Shown here in pieces: positions 6,261 through 8,113 of a stretch of 8,113 nt of DNA. Where the stretch lies: contig JABMQV010000037.1 in assembly GCA_013203065.1 (NCBI GenBank), forward strand, positions 1 to 8,113. Reading direction: 5' to 3'. The notes beneath the pieces are model-generated. The model had not been told where the DNA came from. It saw only the letters and a list, made by a program, of their open reading frames with translations, and made no database searches. Source of the stretch: Desulfobacteraceae bacterium (GTDB lineage: Bacteria; Desulfobacterota; DSM-4660; Desulfatiglandales; Desulfatiglandaceae). Both the position numbers and the translations under genes were made by a program. Each line of letters starts with the position of its first letter. Position 1 is the stretch's first letter.

Positions 6261-6890
6261 TTATGCTTCGGGACTCCGTCTGTTTATATGATTTGTTTTC
6301 ATAAACCGTTCCAATATCTCGTAGGACTGAGCCCCCACAACGGTTCTCCCGTTCATCATAAAGGTTGGGACAGCCGTCACCCCCTTATCACCGGACCGGG
6401 CCCAGTCTGAATCAACAGATTTCCTCAAGGCCCTTGTCTCCAGCACCTCCTGGGCCTCTTCGCCGGGAAGGCTTACAGATATGGCCAGCTCTACCAGGTC
6501 AGGTATTTTCGCGATATTTATGCCATCCACAAAATAGGCGTGAAAGGCCGCCATGTGAAACACCTCTCCTTTTCCCTTCACCTCCGCCCATTTCCCAAGT
6601 TCCTGGGCCAACCGGCTATTGTACGTCATGGTTCTCTGACCCAAGGGTAATCCCTCAGCATCCGCCACCCGCCTGAGTCTGGCCATGATCTCGGGGATGT
6701 TTACCATACGTCCTTCAAAGAGCTTTTCAAGGGACAGCCCTTCTTCCGGTGTATTCGGGTGAAGGGGGAATGCAGTCCATTGAATTTCAATCTCATAGTT
6801 TTTCCGCAAGCGATCAACACGACCTGTGATGAAGTAGCACCAGGGTCAGACATAGTCGGAAAAAATCTCCAGTATTGCAGGTTCGGCCAT
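6261..6890 (-). CDS. DsbA/FrnE-family thiol oxidoreductase, probable selenoprotein with UPWC active site
   Basis: The frame runs from ATG 6890 to TAA 6261 with one internal TGA at 6846-6848 (codon 15). Read as selenocysteine, the 209-residue product begins MAEPAILEIFSDYV-U-PWCYF. This is the thioredoxin-fold active site that is normally CPWC in DsbA/FrnE-type proteins, which catalyse thiol-disulfide exchange. A helical insertion follows (about 50-165), then the cis-proline loop GVTAVPTFMMNG (Pro175) and a final helix. FrnE-like features include FPLHP near residue 41 and the absence of a signal peptide, suggesting a cytoplasmic enzyme. AGGAGG lies immediately before ATG 6890, with GAGG 6 nt away. 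A SECIS-like hairpin follows the TGA. Alternatives are a TGC-to-TGA nonsense mutation or a sequencing error, but the rest of the gene is intact. Other genes here use TGA as a real stop, so recoding would be specific. A conventional call would begin at TTG 6809 and lose the active site. Confidence 0.85.
6810..6838 (-). promoter_or_regulatory. SECIS-like hairpin after the in-frame TGA
   Basis: In the transcript, with base 1 immediately after the UGA, CAC (18-20) pairs with GUG (26-28) around the loop AGGUC. Beyond a U-U mismatch, UCA (14-16) pairs with UGA (30-32). Further weak pairs can extend the stem to bases 8-36. The loop contains GGU at bases 22-24. In the E. coli fdhF SECIS the essential GGU lies at about bases 19-21 after UGA, also at the tip of a short stem. 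This agrees with bacterial SECIS rules as I know them (a G among the first loop bases, loop within about 11-37 nt). A competing fold pairs CCUG.UG with CACAGG. Confidence 0.58.
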
Positions 6891-6993
6891 ATGCCTCCTC
6901 AGTGACCTTTGTTTGCATCAGGTGAACAGGGACTCCACCTTCCCAGGAGAGAAAGAGCGGAGAGACGATAAATATCTGTTTCTTTTGACGGTG

Positions 6994-7022
6994 AGCGTAA
7001 GGAATTTTTCCCGATCTGTCAA
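6994..7022 (-). promoter_or_regulatory. Possible promoter of the selenoprotein gene
   Basis: On the minus strand a perfect TTGACA (7017-7022) is followed after 17 nt by TACGCT (6994-6999), which matches only 3 of 6 bases of the -10 consensus. The weak -10 box suggests either a need for activation or a different start. The inverted repeat TTCCCG-N9-CGGGAA surrounds the -35 box. Confidence 0.38.
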
Positions 7023-7028
7023 CGGGAA
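7008..7028. promoter_or_regulatory. Inverted repeat around the -35 box, candidate operator
   Basis: TTCCCG (7008-7013) and CGGGAA (7023-7028) are perfect 6-bp arms separated by 9 bp, and the minus-strand TTGACA lies inside the spacer and ends at it. A 21-bp dyad over a -35 box is typical of a repressor site. The regulator is unknown. Confidence 0.38.
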
Positions 7029-7053
7029 TGATGATTTGGCCCTGGATTCGCCC

Positions 7054-7082
7054 TTGACACGGACCCGTAATGTCCTTATATT
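7054..7082 (+). promoter_or_regulatory. Sigma-70 promoter of the DUF3047 gene
   Basis: TTGACA (7054-7059), a 17-nt spacer and TATATT (7077-7082) give 11 of 12 consensus bases with ideal spacing. The start would be near 7089, leaving an unusually long leader of about 130 nt before ATG 7219. Confidence 0.7.
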
Positions 7083-7106
7083 TCGCCTTAACCGGCGAAC
7101 TTGACG

Positions 7107-7122
7107 TGTGACCCGGTCCACA
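7107..7122. promoter_or_regulatory. Crp/Fnr-family-like palindrome in the DUF3047 leader
   Basis: TGTGACCCGGTCCACA differs at one position from TGTGA-N6-TCACA. It lies about 18-33 nt downstream of the start predicted for the promoter at 7054-7082, where a bound protein would block elongation or initiation. Alternatively it may serve a second promoter using TATAAA at 7179-7184. The evidence is consensus matching only. Confidence 0.32.
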
Positions 7123-7161
7123 TTTTATCCACGTGACTTCATTATTTCGTTTGATAAATCC

Positions 7162-7199
7162 AGGCCCCCGTCAGGTGATATAAAAGGCAGGGCTTTTTT
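7162..7199 (+). terminator. Terminator-like fold in the DUF3047 leader
   Basis: AGGCCC (7162-7167) can pair with GGGCTT (7190-7195) over 6 bp including one G-U pair, and a run of six T follows directly (7194-7199). The loop is 22 nt, so the stem is weak. Its place just upstream of the ribosome binding site (AAAGGA, about 7205-7210) would suit an attenuator. Confidence 0.28.
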
Positions 7200-7218
7200 C
7201 TCCTAAAGGAAATACCCT

Positions 7219-7878
7219 ATGTCATGGCACATCTTCATGCGGACTTTGTTGTTTTGTATATTGTTAGTGTGTCTTACGCCCGCCTGGGCCTCCCAGAGCG
7301 TGGTGGTCGCTGATTTCTCTGCGGGTGTTGACAAGGATGGCGTCCCTCAGGGATGGCAGCTCAAGGAAAAGACAGGGAATGCGGATTTTGCCGTTGTCAG
7401 AGACGGTCTTGTAACCGCGCTTCGCCTGAGGAGCCAAGAGACCTCATTTGCGCTTCAGAGGGCGGTGGATGTAAATCCCCAGTTGTATCCGTTGATTTCC
7501 TGGAAATGGAAAGTAACCAAACTGCCCGAGGGGGGGGATTGCAGAAATTCCAAGACCGATGACCAGGCAGCCCAGCTTTTCCTCGCATTTTCCAACGCAA
7601 ACGTTATCTCCTATATCTGGGACACAACCGCGCCACAGGGCCTGGTCGAGGATACCTGGTCATTTCCCTTTGTGACCGTCAAGGCGATTGTCCTCCGTTC
7701 CGGACATTCAGAAACCGGCAAGTGGGTAACGGAGACCCGAAATGCCTACGAAGATTACAGGGAGCTTTTTGGCCATGAACCTCCCGGGGTCGCCGGCATC
7801 AGGATCCAGATAAACTCTCAACATACTGAAACTTCGGGAGAAAGCTTTTTTGCGGATGTAATATTCAAACGGCAATGA
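7219..7878 (+). CDS. Exported DUF3047 family protein
   Basis: I recognise the family (DUF3047), but its function is not known to me. The 219-residue product has a signal peptide: hydrophobic core about residues 8-20 and AWA before likely cleavage near residue 25. The mature part should be periplasmic and soluble. Recognisable conserved stretches are VADFSAGVDKDGVPQGWQLK near the mature N-terminus, LISWKWKVTKLPEGGD in the middle, DDQAAQLFLAF, ISYIWDT, ETRNAYEDYRELFG and a closing FFADVIFKR. The pattern suggests a compact beta-sandwich, possibly carbohydrate-binding-like, which is inference. AAAGGA lies 8 nt before ATG 7219. An internal ATG seven codons in would also leave a signal peptide. It has its own promoter and ends one base before the convergent TfoX-like gene. 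Confidence 0.86.
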   Translation: MSWHIFMRTLLFCILLVCLTPAWASQSVVVADFSAGVDKDGVPQGWQLKEKTGNADFAVVRDGLVTALRLRSQETSFALQRAVDVNPQLYPLISWKWKVTKLPEGGDCRNSKTDDQAAQLFLAFSNANVISYIWDTTAPQGLVEDTWSFPFVTVKAIVLRSGHSETGKWVTETRNAYEDYRELFGHEPPGVAGIRIQINSQHTETSGESFFADVIFKRQ

Positions 7879-8113
7879 TCAAGGATTCATCACTTCCTGC
7901 CCCGCTTTTTCTTTTCTTTTTGAGGCACGAACGGCCGCATCAAAGGCCTTTTCTGCCCACCGGAAAAGGACCCCGGAACTCTCCATTGCATCGTGCGGCG
8001 CCTGATAGTAAGACATGGAAAGCTCTTTTCCTTTTCTTGTGTAAGTAAAGGGGGGAAGTCCCCTTGCTTCGAAATCGGGACGGTTCCTTTCATCAGCCTT
8101 CAGGTAGAAAGTG
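7879..8113 (-). CDS. TfoX/Sxy N-terminal-domain protein, C-terminal part (start beyond the window)
   Basis: The minus-strand frame is open from the window edge (first full codon 8112-8110) to TGA at 7879-7881, giving the last 77 residues. FYLKADERNRPDFEARGLPP and the following FTYTRKGKELSMSYYQAP match the pattern of the TfoX N-terminal domain (YLKAD...FE..G..PF.Y...GK...MSY...P, then a helix with W.E.A...A). Many such proteins are short, single-domain and of unknown role. The name comes from Sxy/TfoX, a competence regulator in gammaproteobacteria, and that role should not be assumed here. A lysine-rich tail (ASKRKEKAG) follows. The stop abuts the DUF3047 stop with no intergenic base. Confidence 0.83.
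   Translation of the reverse strand, partial: TFYLKADERNRPDFEARGLPPFTYTRKGKELSMSYYQAPHDAMESSGVLFRWAEKAFDAAVRASKRKEKAGQEVMNP

Larger units (their letters stand above)
6891..7218. other. Divergent promoter region between the selenoprotein and DUF3047 genes
   Basis: This 328-base region holds short open frames on both strands, but they overlap, are arginine-rich and lack ribosome binding sites. It carries a promoter candidate for each flanking gene (6994-7022 minus; 7054-7082 plus). An inverted repeat covers the first promoter's -35 box. A Crp-like palindrome and a terminator-like fold lie in the DUF3047 leader. It also holds a small hairpin, CGCC-TTAACC-GGCG, at 7084-7097, at the predicted start of the plus-strand transcript. 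Confidence 0.55.

Noticed and set aside
6261..6809. Conventional 182-residue protein starting at TTG 6809
   Set aside because: It lacks a ribosome binding site and would remove the active-site strand that is plainly encoded in frame upstream of and across the TGA.
6913..7121. Two overlapping short frames on opposite strands upstream of the selenoprotein gene
   Set aside because: They shadow each other, are arginine-rich and lack start signals. The stretch is better explained as a divergent promoter region.

Overview
The window is a stretch of bacterial chromosome of about 8.1 kb with moderate GC content. No rRNA, tRNA, CRISPR array or insertion sequence was seen. The gene set fits an anaerobic, Gram-negative deltaproteobacterial (Desulfobacterota-like) genome. 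It includes a sigma-54-dependent phage-shock locus, a periplasmic parvulin-type chaperone, an ADP-forming acyl-CoA synthetase-type protein and a probable selenoprotein. The lineage is inferred from gene content only.

Layout. Bases 1-273 hold no convincing gene and may carry a dispersed repeat. Three minus-strand genes follow: an acyl-CoA synthetase (ADP-forming) alpha-type protein (274-1758), a secreted SurA/PrsA-like peptidyl-prolyl isomerase (2181-3212) and pspF (3515-4561). The gaps between them (about 420 and 300 bases) contain hairpins and possible control sites. Diverging from pspF on the plus strand is pspA-pspB-pspC (4739-6199). The 177-base pspF-pspA gap holds a sigma-54 promoter for pspA and a sigma-70-type promoter for pspF. 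A 19-base palindrome lies inside the pspF promoter, a good candidate for the PspF activator site and for pspF autoregulation.

The most striking gene is at 6261-6890 on the minus strand. It is a DsbA/FrnE-family thioredoxin-fold protein whose frame is continuous from a well-placed start except for one TGA. That TGA replaces the first cysteine of the CPWC active site (U-P-W-C), and a hairpin with GGU in its loop lies about 20 nt after it. This reads as a selenocysteine codon with a bacterial SECIS element. Ordinary gene calling would start the protein 27 residues late and lose the active site.

The right end has a promoter-led gene for an exported DUF3047 protein (7219-7878). It meets, with no gap, the convergent 3' end of a TfoX/Sxy N-terminal-domain gene that runs off the window. 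Several genes concern the cell envelope or protein folding: the Psp membrane-stress system, a periplasmic foldase, an exported DUF3047 protein and a thiol oxidoreductase. Whether they are co-regulated is not shown by the sequence.
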